Of a stretch of 64,000 nucleotides of DNA, positions 21,415 to 32,763 are shown one piece after another. The notes below the pieces were generated by a model that was not told the DNA's origin, ran no database searches, and saw nothing but the letters and a program-made list of their open reading frames with translations. Made by a program: the position numbers and the translations under genes. The DNA lies in NCBI GenBank assembly GCA_014529385.2, contig CM043945.1, positions 145,927,741-145,991,740 of the forward strand. Reading direction: 5' to 3'. The stretch's first letter is position 1. Each line of letters begins with the position of its first letter. The DNA comes from Adiantum capillus-veneris (taxonomy: Eukaryota > Streptophyta > Polypodiopsida > Polypodiales > Pteridaceae).

Positions 21415-22927
21415 CTAGTCTACTTTTTGCGTGTGAGTGACGTTCCATCCAATTGGATAACCCAAATGCCTGGTGATTACATTTGGAGGAACAATCTCTC
21501 CTGGCCACAACAGAGCATGCCAATCACAAGAACGGAGTGGTAAAAGCTTGGATTTACGGAAGTTGACTTTAAGAACAGCCGCAATCGCAAACAATTCCAA
21601 AGCTTCCATGATCGCTTGAACATCGCTCTGTTGATTGCGGGGCATAAACAACGAGTCATCCGCATAAGCCTGTCCAATAAATGAATGACCCGATGCCAAT
21701 GTAAACCATGAAGACGCTGCGCAAATGTCAAGTGTTCAAGATACATCAACATAGGATGAGTGGCAATAGCATACAACAATGCGCTGAGGGGGCAACCTTG
21801 CCTAACCGAACAACCAAGCGGCCACGATTCAGTCAATTCCCCTTCCAAGATCCCCGAAGACGTGCTGCAAGCATACAAGAAATAAACCACATTGGCCAAT
21901 TTAGGACCAAACCCGAGACACCTCATTGTGGCAGCAATAAAATCCCATTGCACAGTGTCAAAGGCTTTCAATGTCAACTTGCATGACCAACACATTCTGT
22001 TGCGTGTACTTAGCATACTCCATGTCAATCAAAACATTTGCCAAATTGTCAACGATTTGACGACGTGGAATAAAACCATACCGAGCCTGATGAAGTCCTG
22101 CAAACAAGCAGTCCTTAATGCGATGGACCAGCATTTTAGCCAATAACTTGTAAACCACCGGCATCAAAGTTATGGGCCGCCAATGAGAGAATTGCTCGCA
22201 CAATGCTTGCTTGGGCCATAATTTAAGTAAACCCTCTTTCCATGATACTGGCAAATCCTGTTTTTCCCATGCCGCATTTACCATGAAAAGTAGGGGCTGT
22301 TTAAGAGCATCCCAAAAGGAGAGGAAAAATTCCACAGTAAGTCCATCCCAACCGGGAGATCTCCAACGGCCCAATGCAAGTAGGGCACCATGCAATTCAG
22401 AAGCAGAGAAAGGATCCTCAAGGCATTGTGCCTCCCGCGAAGACATGATCGGACGAACATAAGAAAGCAGCAATTGACGCGCTCGACAAGCTGCCGAAGA
22501 TGGCTGAGGTGGGGTTGCAAACACCTGACGATAGTGTGAAACCATAACCTCTGCAAGTTCCCACTTCGAAGAGATCCAAGCCCCCGAGGGAAGCATAACC
22601 CGCTTAATTGATTGCGAGACCCTTGAATGATGCAAATGCTTAAAAAATTTCTTCGAAGCACAACCTTTGTCCATAAAAGCCTGTTGACGTGCTCGCGTTT
22701 GCCATTTAGCAATTTTCCGCTTATCATTTTGCTGAATACATAGATTAGCTTCACATAGCTCCATCATTTCAGAGTCAGACAGGGCCGGGAATTAGCTAAC
22801 TGTTGTAGGCGTTGACTAACCTGTTTCGCATCAAGGACATCCCCCCGAATGAGCTGCATATACTGTGTACCATAGTCACAAACGACACTTTGTACTCTCA
22901 TGATAAAACGATACCAGGTAGCATCCA
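21415..22927 (-). pseudogene. LINE type 3 reverse transcriptase
   Basis: RT blocks in order: GWDGLTVEFFLSFW (about 22355), WRPITLMPVVYKLLA (about 22185), QARYGFIPRRQIVDNL (about 22090), motif A QVDI..KAFDTVQWDF (about 21990-21940), motif B SVRQGCPLSALLYAI (about 21815-21770), catalytic box QAYADDSLFM (about 21675-21645) and LGYPIGW near 21450. Motif A is broken by a small deletion that shifts the frame near 21965; another break lies near 21710. The upstream end is cut from its endonuclease by the solo LTR at 22928-24217. Confidence 0.9.
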
Positions 22928-24217
22928 TGTCACGTGACACATCCAACCCTATGTGTCCGTGGACAAGCTACAGCATGATCAGGGTTCAGTCAGTCCAGTT
23001 AGTCTAGATTAGAAGTGATCTGGCACTTTTTGTGAGTCTATTCGTAGACCGTGCATGCCCAGTCACTTAGCATAGATGCATATCCTTTGGTTGCACATAG
23101 CATGATCATCAGTATTCCCATTAGAATCCATTAGAATCAGTTAGGGGATTTTTCTACTGCCTTTAGCCTATTTTCCCTATTTTTGACATTTTTCACTTAT
23201 TAATTTAAGTGACTTTCCAACAAAAGTAGGTAGGGCAATTTGGGTAAGAAAATATATAAGCAAACCCAAGTTAGCACTAAATGGCAGAAGAGGCAGCAGA
23301 AGCTCCACGCTCAACAGGCAACTTCTCAGCAGACACCCTCAGGAGACCTAGCGTTTTGCAGATCCAGCATCACCTAGCGTTTTTCCCCATCAGATCAGCC
23401 TCGGCTACCGTAGACAGCAAGAGCCCCAGCGTTTTTGCAAAAGATCAGCAGATCAGCCTAGCGTTGTGCATTTTGCAGAACCACGGCAGCAGCAGGACCA
23501 AAATTCAGCCCTAGCGTTTTTGGTTGCAGATCAGCCCCGGCATTTTTCACCTTTACCGCGACGGAAAGTCAAGGAACATCAGCGTTTTCAGTTTTCAGCA
23601 GTTAGTATCCGCAGATAAAGTCCCGAACCTCACCGATCTCACCTTCCCGCAGCAGTTCCTCGCCGCACGGTCAGTTTCCGCAAGGTTTACAGTTTCAGCC
23701 CGGAAAACGCAGATTTCAGCATCTGTGTTTTCAGCGCGTCGTCGTCGCATCGTCGCCATCGACATCGTCATCGACATAGAGTCAGAATTCAGCAGATAGA
23801 AGATTTGCAGATTTCAGCCCATAAGCGTTTTTGGACAGCAGTAGAAAGATTGCAGATTTCAGCCCTTAGGTCGACTTCGCCATCACCGTCGTCGTCACGA
23901 CATAGTCCGAGGTTGTATCAATCCATTGCATCGTCATTGTACCACTTTGTGCAATCAATAAGTAGACCACTCTCGCCGACGAGAGTGGGGCCTTCAGAGG
24001 AGGGTTTTACGTCTCTGGTGTTGTATCTCTCTTCTCTCTCTATCTCTCAGTCTCATACACTTGCACGCACAGTGTCCATTCACTTTGTTTGTGATCATAG
24101 CACTCTCTCATTAAGAACGGAAGGCTCTACCTTCCATAAGAACAAAAGGAACCTTGAGCACAGTTCAGAGCACTCATCTTGAGCAAAGCGCAAACAATCA
24201 TTCCGCTGCACCTAACA
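22928..24217 (+). repeat. Solo LTR-A inserted in the LINE
   Basis: 1290 bp, TGTCACGTGACAC.. to ..GCACCTAACA. Flanked by ATCCA (22923-22927) and GTCCA (24218-24222), a 5-bp target duplication with one mismatch; the LINE frame resumes directly across it. It holds a TATA box (AATATATAAG, 23251-23260), at least seven AGCGTTTT-type motifs (23347-23830) and a perfect 9-bp-stem hairpin CCACTCTCG/CGAGAGTGG at 23967-23988. Confidence 0.93.
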
Positions 24218-25069
24218 GTCCAAGTCAATATGCATATGGACCAACAACGGGGGAATTATATCGGTAATCATGTGTCGGAAAGCTTTATGAGTAAGGTAGG
24301 CATTGTTAACATGCAACAAGCGTTTCCTATAAAGAGGCCGATCACAAAGACATTGTCCAAAGGACAAAGACAGCAGAAGAGGATAATGGTCTGATAACGG
24401 CAAGGCATAATCGATCCTCATAGCACATACAACTTCTTCATATTGTTGTTCATTAAGCAAGTACCAGCGATCCAATCGTGCTCTATATGATGAATGAACG
24501 GCATGCTAGAAGGTGAAACCAGAAACATCAGGATGCAAACAGCGCCATATATCAATCATTTGCGCAGAGGCAAAAAGAAGATCCCATTCACGCTTCTCCA
24601 CAAGCAATATATGCGAATTTCCTGTTGTGCTGTCATTTATATCAGGGGTATTATTGAAATCTCCACAAAGAAATGCATTAGAAGTCCAAGGGTGAGATGA
24701 AATGTCTCGCCATAAAGCAGCTCTTTGCCCAGAGGCCGTGTATGCATAAGTACCTGCAAATTCATGAACTCGACCATTCAACAAACATTGTACAACCATC
24801 CACCTGCCATGCGGATCATTGTATAGCAGAACTGGCTGAAGCTCATGGCGAACCAACATCAATAAACCCGAGAAATCATGCAAACTTGCATACACAATCC
24901 AATAACCGGCAAAATAGGAACATTGACCAACGAACTCGTGTTGATTATGCTCTTGCAATACAACTAAGTCTGCTCTAGATGTATGTACATAGTGCCAGGT
25001 CAGACGCCATTTGTCCAGGTTACATAAACCCCGCACATTGTATGAGATGCATTTAATTCGACTTTGCAT
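24218..25069 (-). pseudogene. LINE type 3 apurinic-like endonuclease
   Basis: The target-nicking endonuclease at the N-terminus of ORF2. Starts MQSRIKCISYNVRGL (25069), with DLVVLQEHNQ (about 24965), GTYAYTASGQRAALW (about 24735), CGDFNNTPD (about 24665-24640) and, after a frame break near 24500, RIDYALPLSDHYPLLL, the SDH motif (about 24420-24375). The catalytic motifs are all present; the frame break and the LTR insertion inactivate it. Confidence 0.9.
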
Positions 25070-25089
25070 ATCAAAAACCTATGTACAAG

Positions 25090-26338
25090 AGGCAGGCAAC
25101 ATATGATCAGGTGGAGGTGCCCATTGGCACATCTCCATCCACTACATCCATACGAGGACCCGCCCGCGGAGACAAAGCAAGAAACGTGTCCACATGGTTC
25201 ACAGGTGAGGAGGAAGTCTCACCGAGAAGTACATCTTTGTAAGAGCGCATTGCTTTGTCACATGCATCAATCAGTGTGCGATTGTCATTACAAGGAAGTT
25301 GCTTAAACGATGCATTCTTGTTGGCATTAACAGAAGGAACGTAATTACGAGGAGAAAGTGGTGTACGAATCTTTACTGATTTTTTTGGCACCACCCATGA
25401 ATTGACCTCAACGGGTCCAACATTTTTGCCTTTTGCAGCAGCTCCATTCCCAGGATCAGTGAATTGCTGTGCCTTGCCTTTCCCTTTGTCCACATTCAAA
25501 GCAGCCTTAACAGTAAGGGCTCCACTTTGCTTGACTTCGCCTGTGGGTTTTCCTGCAGGGATAGAGGTGGACGAAGGAACATCAGAAGGAGGGGGTTGCA
25601 AGACCGGCTACGGACATTCAAATTGCATATGGCTAAATTTACCGCATCGAAAGCATGAATTCGCAAATTTACCCCATTTAAGTTTAAATGGGCGCTTGCC
25701 CACCCATGGATCTCTTGAATCAACCATAATTCCTTTAGGGGTACTCTTGTCAGTGTCCCAAAGAATGCAAAACCTGTTTGTATTTGCATCGAATTTCGGG
25801 GGACAAATGACTTTACCAAGCTGCGCGGCCAACAAAGGCAGAAAATGTCTCCACGTGCGAGGGAAATCAACAATTTCCACCCACACCGGGCATTTGTGAC
25901 GAATAAGACTCTGGTAGTCTTTAGTGAGTGCTCACGGGAGAACATGCGTCATTTGCGTATTAAAGAAGAGGGGAGACATCTCAAGCAAAAGATTCCTAGA
26001 TTCCATATCTGCAAGCAAAACTTCATAAAATCCACGTGCCCCGAAATAGACACCACGAACTGCTTGTTTTTAAGGAGAAAATCAACCCATTGCCCGACAT
26101 CCTACGCAGTAGGCATTTTCCCTGGGAAAAAGAGAATAACTGCATTCATAGCGTACTGAGCAATTGGGTTCATGAGGTCTTGCGCCGGAATGCGCACCTC
26201 AAGAGCAGGCGCATGACCATTCCATGCTTGTCGAGCCTCCTCAAAATCCTCATATAGGCATGCTTTGATCTCGGAAGCGGCCTCCGACGTGGGTTCCATT
26301 GCTTTCCGACGCTTGAAGACGCACAAAGAGTCGAACAT
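25090..26338 (-). pseudogene. LINE type 3 ORF1 with CCHC zinc knuckle
   Basis: Nucleic-acid-binding ORF1 of an L1-type LINE in several frames. It starts near MEPTSEAASEIKACLYEDFEEARQAW (about 26300), which resembles the start of the DUF4283 region of plant L1 ORF1. It then continues through VGQWVDFLL, a zinc knuckle CFRCGKFSHMQFEC (about 25665-25620; C-x2-C-x4-H-x4-C), and a Pro/Ser/Lys-rich C-terminus (25601-25107). Stops and frame shifts are present near 26100, 25960 and 25610. Confidence 0.8.
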
Positions 26339-26350
26339 AAATCAAAGTTC

Positions 26351-26869
26351 CTCGACAAACAAAACCAACTGTCTAGAAAACCAAGCTCTGTATAGAATTC
26401 ATAGCAAAATACATCCCAAGCCACAATAGCAGTACATCAAATGAACACTATCCTTCAACCTGATAGCATCACCCGACAAATTTACTGAGTCTGCACAGGA
26501 GGCTGACTGTCGAGGCAGGCTTGAACATCAGTTTGCACAGAAGTCGAAGAAAGCCAGGGATGCTGAAAATTGTCTGGCGCAGGAGGACACACACACAAAA
26601 ACAGAGCGCAGTCCAAACAGGGCTCTGCTGGTTGATTGCGCCAGGGCAGCTTGCTGTGCTGAGAGCTAACTGCAGCAAAACGAATGTGCAGTGCGCTGAA
26701 AACAGGCAGCTCACACGGACGTGCAGTGCTCAGGACACGCAGACGCAGAGGGTGCGCAGCGGCTGAAGGCTGACACACACACTGTCCAGTTCGCTGACGA
26801 GGGTGATTAAGGCTGCAGCAGGTGCTGCGAGCAGAGTCAGAGCAGGCCCTCGCGCGTCACTTCCCACAC

Positions 26870-26902
<33 letters not shown>

Positions 26903-27589
26903 GCACACACACGCACGCATGCACTCACGCACACACACCGGGGTCCTTATTAACTTGGCTGCCCGACCCACTTCTCGAGCCCCACGATCTATAAAATAGG
27001 AGAAAAATAGAGGAAACATAGGGAAAGGCACTAGATGCCAATAGCGCTCAGGGCTAAAAATAGGGCACGGTTGGGGAAAGGTACTCCTAGCTTGCAGAAA
27101 AGCCTATATGGCCATAAAATCATAGTCACAAGGAATGGCCATTTGCGTCTACCATACTAGTTCCTTGCTCCCATTTCCCGTTCCAGTCCCCATTCCATGT
27201 GACTAAATAGTCGCGGGGAATGGGGAGTTCATGCGATCCCCTATTCCTGTTCCCCGTTCCCATTTTCCATTCCATGTGGCTATGCATGGAATGGACCAAA
27301 ACCCGAAAGCTACATTTGACTGGAAAATCAAGACATGAGAAAACTACCTCACTTTGGCGGGGCAATGCCACAAAACAGCCCTCACCTCCTCTCACCTTTC
27401 CTTGGGAGAAATCGGGATTGACTGGACGAATCCAAGGAGATGCCATAACTCGTTCAACCTTCAATATTGGCGCATTAGTGCTTGTGCTCCAGTTTTTAAG
27501 AAAGCCTTCACATATGGCTTTGTTAAACATGTGTGCCAACAAAGGTGCCAATGTATCTTGGGTGTGACATAAATGCTCAGTAAGTAGAC
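26351..27589. other. Intron sequence with CA microsatellite and foldbacks
   Basis: Possibly the LINE 5' UTR up to about 26850. An imperfect (CA)n tract lies at about 26873-26938. At 27188-27294 there is a cluster of small inverted repeats: CCCCATTCC/GGAATGGGG (27188-27196, 27217-27225) and CCATTCCATG/CATGGAATGG (27267-27276, 27285-27294). No gene seen. Confidence 0.6.
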
Positions 27590-27870
27590 CATCTTGATTT
27601 TTCCGTTTTAATGCTTCTTTTAGTGCTAGGCTTCATTATGGCTGAGTCTGCCCTTGATCTCTGGAGTCATGACAGAAACTCAGTACGTTGATCTTTGTGT
27701 TGATGTATGCTCGTGTGTGTGTGTGTGTGGTGTTGTGTTTGGGAGCATATGTTAGTACCTAGTTCTACACCCACTATTGGGCACTGACGAGGTTAGTGGG
27801 GATGTCGTGGTATTTAGTCAATACTATGCATGATGAAGCTGATGGTTATATTGTCTTGTGGGTGACTACT
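27590..27870 (+). repeat. Relic related to the 3' flank of the Penelope-like element
   Basis: Aligns with 63130-63380 (GCTAGGCTTCATTATGGCTGAG against GCTAGCCTTCATCATGGTTGAG; GGGCACTGACGAGG..GTGGGGATGTC against GGGCACCGACGACG..GTAGGGATGTC). A GT microsatellite (27712-27728) has grown inside it. No RT sequence is recognised next to this copy. Confidence 0.6.
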
Positions 27871-30800
27871 ATGGGTCTATACCTTGCACTTTCCTTTATG
27901 GGTGAATCTGGGCTTATCCTGGATTCTAATTGGTACATCTTGATCATGTGAACTGCCTGTGTGTAGTTTATTAATGGCATCCGTGTAGGTGCTTGCTACT
28001 CCTAAAAGAGTCTCCATGCCTTTTTGAAATCGTAACTCAAGAATAGCTTGCACAACTCCTCCTCAAACCGAGCAAATTACGCTACCTCACAAGGCCTTGG
28101 GAGGTAATCTGTGCCTGTTGACGTGTGGTGTCCCTTGTTGCTGCTTCTCTATATAATCTGGCTCTAGTTTCTTGTACCAGCTATTTTGAGGTATAGTGCG
28201 ACTACCGTGTCTCGTTGTACCACAGAAGTGGGGAAAGAAGGTCTCTCCATTTGCTGCTGCATGGAAGAGCATCTGTAAGCTAGTGTGTGAGCTCTGCCAA
28301 AGGTTCATGGGGATCCACCTCTGCTAGCAATCTAAAGATCTCAGAAGTGTATACATGATCTGTCTCCCTACAGAACTGGTATCTAGGGTAAGAACGCCTT
28401 TGCTGGCTATCTATGGGCTGTGCATTATAGTGACATTCTAGCATGAAAGGTAATTTAAGTATAGAATGGTATCTCGTCCCCTAAAGTCTCATCAAAAGCA
28501 CCTACATCCAAACGGAGTGATCCAAATTCCACACTGCAAACCTTAGTATGGTTCCATAGGTCGTGCACCATTATGGGCTCTGTTTCTCTGCAATGATCAC
28601 TTTGCCATCTCTATAAACTGCTCATTTTCCTGAATATGTGGTATGCGTTCATTTTGCTACTTGAGCATGAGTGAGATTTTCCTCCAAAAATATTTTTTCA
28701 CCCTTCAAGGCGTGGTGATGTGAGAGAGAAGCAAGCTTCGTCATAAGTGGGCTTTTATGCCTCCTTACCCACTCTCCATGCATCTATGGGCGACTTTTCT
28801 TTTGCCCCCCTTTTTATATATAAATCCAATGTGTCTTGTTTTGGACTTCAGCTCCTTTATTTCTTCTTGCAAATGTGGACCTGTTGTACTGCTTTGAGTT
28901 GACTCACTTGCATCAAGCTTGCTCTTACATATGGAAGTTCGCCCGTGAGATCTTCAATCAAAGCATCTTTTTCCTCATGCATTTTGCCATTTTCTGTTTC
29001 CAAGATTCAAAAATAGCAAGTGCATCATCCAATTTCTTCCACTGCGTATTTCATTACATTTATCTCTGCTCTCAAAATGGCCTGCCCTTCCCCTTTTTTC
29101 TCCTTTGCTCAAGGGGTTGGCTTGTGCTTTTGCTTTGGTCGTGCTCCTTGTCCATTTCTTACCCATCTCCTTCCTTCTTGACAAACTTGAAAGTTAGCAT
29201 GCAGTTGAAGATCTTGCCGCCACAATTGCAAACAAGTTCTGTCACTACAAGCGTTAGGAGTACGACCACCCAAAAGGCAGCATCAAACACTATTTGACCT
29301 TGCAAAGTGGGGTTTTATATCTGGCCATGAAGATGCGCCACCTCTTAATGTACCATTGCACAAGAAGCTTGTGATAGTCTTTGAGATTCGTTGAATGATC
29401 AATTCCAGTGAATTGAGGTGCACGAGGAAGCCTTGGCATTTACCAATTTCACCTTGCATTGTTGCATTCATCACATAAGCACCAAGAATGAAATCAAGGA
29501 GGCATAGGAAAAATTAAACTCTCTTTCTGGTCCAAAAAGCAAAAAATGAGCGAAATACTTCATAAAATTTACCTCCACAACTTGAAGCACGAGGTGAAGG
29601 ACTCACTTGGACTACACATCTCAAAAGTGAGGTCAATTATTAATCAACTTGAAGGGATCAATTCCGTTATTCCAGAAATTGCACTGCGCAAAGATTATGT
29701 TAGCGAAAGGGTATTGTCGAACGATCTGCCAAAGCAGATGCTTGAAGTATGCATTTATCTCTTTCATTTAAAGAGAAGGAATTCATAAATCATGAATTGA
29801 CTGCAGCAACCAATGTAACAACAAGCGAGAATATAATTTTCTCAAAGAAAAGTGATAGGGAGTGTTCTCGCGGGGGAAGAAAGTGGCATGTGATCACAAG
29901 AGTGCCTACTAAGGAACAAGGCAAAGTGAGTTACTTAACAGGTGAACGTGTACCACGACCCTCAAGAACAAGTGCATTAAGCTCTTGAAGAAACAAGGTA
30001 CTGCAGTATGACAAAACAGAAGATGCAAAAGAGTTGCCTTTGAATCTGCACACATGTTCAGCATGTCCTAACTTCTTACGTACAATGCTATTGTTGCTTT
30101 TTGCTTTGGTTGCATGGCCCTTTGTGATGGGTTGGCCACTTGTACAAGTGAAGGTTGATGTCCCATCATGCATTTGTATGCAGTGACCTGCCTTCTTTGA
30201 TTGGTCAACTGCCTCGTTTAGCCTCTCATTGACCAAATTGTCACTTTTGGCCATTGTTTTATATCGTGGGGTGCTTTGTATGAAAACCTGTTAGGCTATT
30301 TGTCTCGGACCTGCTGGACCAGCCCTCTTTCCATATATGCAAAGTGATCATTGTCATTTGTCGTGTCATCCCTGAATAGCCTGGAGCATTTACAGGGATT
30401 TCAAATCTTTGCACTGTTGCTCTCACCATTTGGTTCCGTTCTTTTCCCATCTCCTCTTTGGTCCATTGTTTCTCTCCACTTTCCCTGAGTTTGATTATAT
30501 TTATCTGGTCTTCTGATAAGTTGGATTGTATATGCTGATTAGATAATGTGATTGTTATGGCATAGGAGCATCAAGTAATCAATTGTAAACTTTGGCAAGA
30601 CGACAAGGCATGATCTTCTATTCTTTGGGGTAAGTGAGGCAAAAGTCTTATGATGCAACCAGGCAAGGAGATACAGCTGCTGAGTCTGTGTATCACTTGG
30701 AGTCTTCCTCATTCTTCACTTCAAGCACAGCACATGGAGTAGCTAAAGTTTACATGGACTCTCATCAAACTGTCCACCTAAACCTACTTGGATGGACAGT

Positions 30801-31098
30801 TTGATGAGAGCGTTATTTGTATAAAAGTTATGAATATTAAGCAGGAGACATTGGTTTTATATATATATATATTTTTTAAATGTATGAGAGTATGTATCGC
30901 TTGACAAGTGGACAGAAAGGCATTCATAAGTTACTCCTTGAAACCCTGAAAAATCTTGACCCTAGTGCATGTAGATTACAGCCCTGGTTACTGCCACTTA
31001 TGTTAATTAAAAGCATTGAAGCTTGTCATTATGTGGTAATATCAAGTTAAAATTAAGTTCCTAGGTGTATGACATCCTTTGTTCCTTATTTTTGTCAG
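27871..31098 (+). other. Remaining 14.5 kb intron, mostly unassigned
   Basis: No confident gene. A 60-codon stretch near 29560-29760 (VRSIINQLEGINSVI, VLSNDLPKQMLE) faintly resembles Ty1/copia gag but could be chance. A perfect 18-bp inverted repeat with a 16-base loop lies at 30759-30810. The intron ends TTTTTGTCAG at 31098. Confidence 0.45.
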
Positions 31099-31199
31099 GT
31101 CGGTCTTTGCTCAATAGCCTGTCTAATCTTGGCATCAAAGACCAATATGCTCAAGCCCTTAAGCAGCTTGGGTTTGACCTAGAAGTTCTGGCAGAACAG
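31099..31199 (+). CDS. Alpha-glucan phosphorylase, exon b (2 bases + 33 codons)
   Basis: Completes the split Gly codon of exon a and encodes RSLLNSLSNLGIKDQYAQAL and LGFDLEVLAEQ, the N-terminal domain helix region. Borders: TGTCAG|GT and ACAG|GTTGG. The following intron is only 90 bp. The sequence GIKDQYAQALKQLGFDLE resembles fungal and protist phosphorylases more than the usual angiosperm plastidic or cytosolic forms as I remember them (inference). Confidence 0.96.
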
Positions 31200-31289
31200 G
31201 TTGGTCTTTCAGTTCAGGTGGAGAAGTCATGTACAATATGCTGTTTAAATTACCATGTCCTTTATTCTTTTGCAACTTGAGGTGTGCAG

Positions 31290-31381
31290 GAGATTGATGC
31301 TGCTTTGGGAAATGGGGGCCTTGGACGATTGGCGGCCTGCTTTCTAGATTCATTTGCTACATTAGACCTACCTGCTTGGGG
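31290..31381 (+). CDS. Alpha-glucan phosphorylase, exon c (30 codons + 2 bases)
   Basis: Encodes [20 protein letters not shown], the highly conserved glycine-rich loop (about residues 126-145 in the animal enzyme) that lies by the phosphate/cofactor site, then ATLDLPAWG. Borders TGCAG|GAG and GGG|GTATGA; the last Gly codon is completed by the next exon. Confidence 0.97.
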
Positions 31382-31456
31382 GTATGATGCTTAAGTACAC
31401 AAACAAATGTAAGAAAGAACTCTATGGAATCTTTTAAGCTTGAAAATTGTTCTCAG

Positions 31457-31592
31457 GTATGGGCTACGTTATCAATATGGGCTGTTCCGCCAAAATATAA
31501 AAGATGGTTTTCAGCTTGAGCAACCTGATTTTTGGCTCAACTTTGGCAATCCTTGGGAAGTTGAGCGTGTTCATGTTTCATATTCTGTAAAG
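31457..31592 (+). CDS. Alpha-glucan phosphorylase, exon d (1 base + 45 codons)
   Basis: Encodes [20 protein letters not shown] and [20 protein letters not shown], ending SVK. It is the strongly conserved core of the N-terminal domain with the FRQ.I.DG.Q.E.PD.WL signature. Borders CTCAG|GT and AAAG|GTGAGC. The next intron is 16.2 kb and holds the nested transposons at 32280-45893. Confidence 0.97.
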
Positions 31593-32279
31593 GTGAGCCA
31601 ACTAGATTCTTTTACATGCTCATTTGCTATATGATTAGATTGTCAAAGGGGAAGATGTACCATGGATTTGAACTAAGAAAATCTCTGTGGAGGATGTGTG
31701 AGAGCAGTCTTTTTTGACCCACATGTAAATATTGCAGGTATAATAACCCTATTTCTATGTTAACTATCTCGTGATGATGTTTCCTGCAATCTGCAGAGGC
31801 AACCCACTACACTTGAGAGCACGGTATAGATACTCCTGCTCCAGGTTCTGTTTTTTTGGCACGCCTGGTGGGATCTATCACAAAGTCTTGCATGGGATAG
31901 AGGTTCCTGCTCTAGTTTCTCTTATTTTGGCATGCATGATGTGATTTCTCACAAAGTCTCACTTAGGCTCCCATGGCTAGCTCTACCTATTGGAAGTTGG
32001 AACGGGATTCTCTTATCACTTTGGAGAGTCTTCGTTTTGGACTATTTGGAAGGTCTATCTCTTGGAACAGGTACCATGTGTGTTAGAATGTTTATTAGGA
32101 AGGTCAAGTCTTCTGTCCAAGTCAATTTTCCCCAGGTCAACGGGGAATCCTATGTTGGTCGTACAAGGTTTAGTGGAAGGTCTACCTGAGGCCTATTGGA
32201 AAGTCTACGTTTGTCAAGAAACCTACTTTTGTGCTGGTCTTCTCTTTGGGAATGCACGCTTGTACTAGCTCGCAGTCTA
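31593..32279 (+). other. Start of the 16.2 kb intron; possible retrotransposon leader relic
   Basis: Donor GTGAGC. Around 31795-31960 there are two imperfect copies of a block with TTTTTTGGCACGCCTGGTGGGA and ACTCCTGCTCCAGG, reminiscent of the leader just inside 5' LTRs of some plant Ty3/gypsy elements; weak evidence. No gene seen. Confidence 0.4.
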
Positions 32280-32763
32280 GGGACAATTAAGTGGGTCCCA
32301 TCAAGAATCCACTCGATTCCTACCAGCGCATGAGATATTTCTATGCGCCTTTGTGAGTTCCGGTCCACCGTAATCTCAGACCTTGATTAATCGGCAACGT
32401 ATTTAGCAATCGCATCTACATCGAGTTGGGACCTCTCAGATGCCCGATTAACTAATCCATATTGCAATCATGTCTATAGAGATTTATGAGACCGAAATGC
32501 TGCAGTCATTTCGTCTATCAGTTCGTGCACTCAAACAAGTCAAGTACAAATCAATCAGTATCATTTTCATTATCGGGAATTCCAAGTCACAAAGTCATAC
32601 AACAGAATATTGTCAGCTCAGCAGTATCCCTTAAACCCAAAGGGACATTGACGACTCTATATCAAATCAAGGTATCAGGGCAATCTGTCGACAAAGGAGT
32701 GGAGTGACTTCCCTCTTGTGCATACCGGCTGCACTAGATTCGCCCATGCTGAAATCGGGGTTT
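32280..32763 (-). repeat. Chromovirus 3' UTR, outer layer of the nest (left part)
   Basis: Matches the reverse-strand UTR at 9740-10107 (GGCAACGTATTTAGCAATCGCATCT, GAAATGCTGCAGTCATTTCGTC). It continues on the other side of the nested insertions at 39965 with the chromodomain. Confidence 0.8.

Larger units (their letters stand above)
19876..26350 (-). mobile_element. L1-type LINE (type 3), near full length, split by a solo LTR
   Basis: - strand order: ORF1 (26338-25090), endonuclease (25069-24218), [solo LTR-A 24217-22928], RT (22927-21415), C-terminal zinc-binding region (21411-20143), 3' UTR to 19876. The gene order and zf-RVT end are those of plant L1-type LINEs. It has frame breaks in ORF1, at RT motif A and between RT and C-terminus, so it is not active. 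Its 3' end meets the 3' end of the + strand LINE type 4 tail to tail. The exact 5' end is unclear. Confidence 0.9.

Noticed and set aside
28836-29297. 150-codon Phe/Leu/Cys-rich frame suggesting a membrane protein
   Set aside because: It is a T/C-rich intron stretch; the composition explains the hydrophobic translation and no motif or homology is seen.
29546-29788. Ty1/copia gag fragment
   Set aside because: Only loose resemblance over about 60 residues and no other copia domain nearby; too weak to call.
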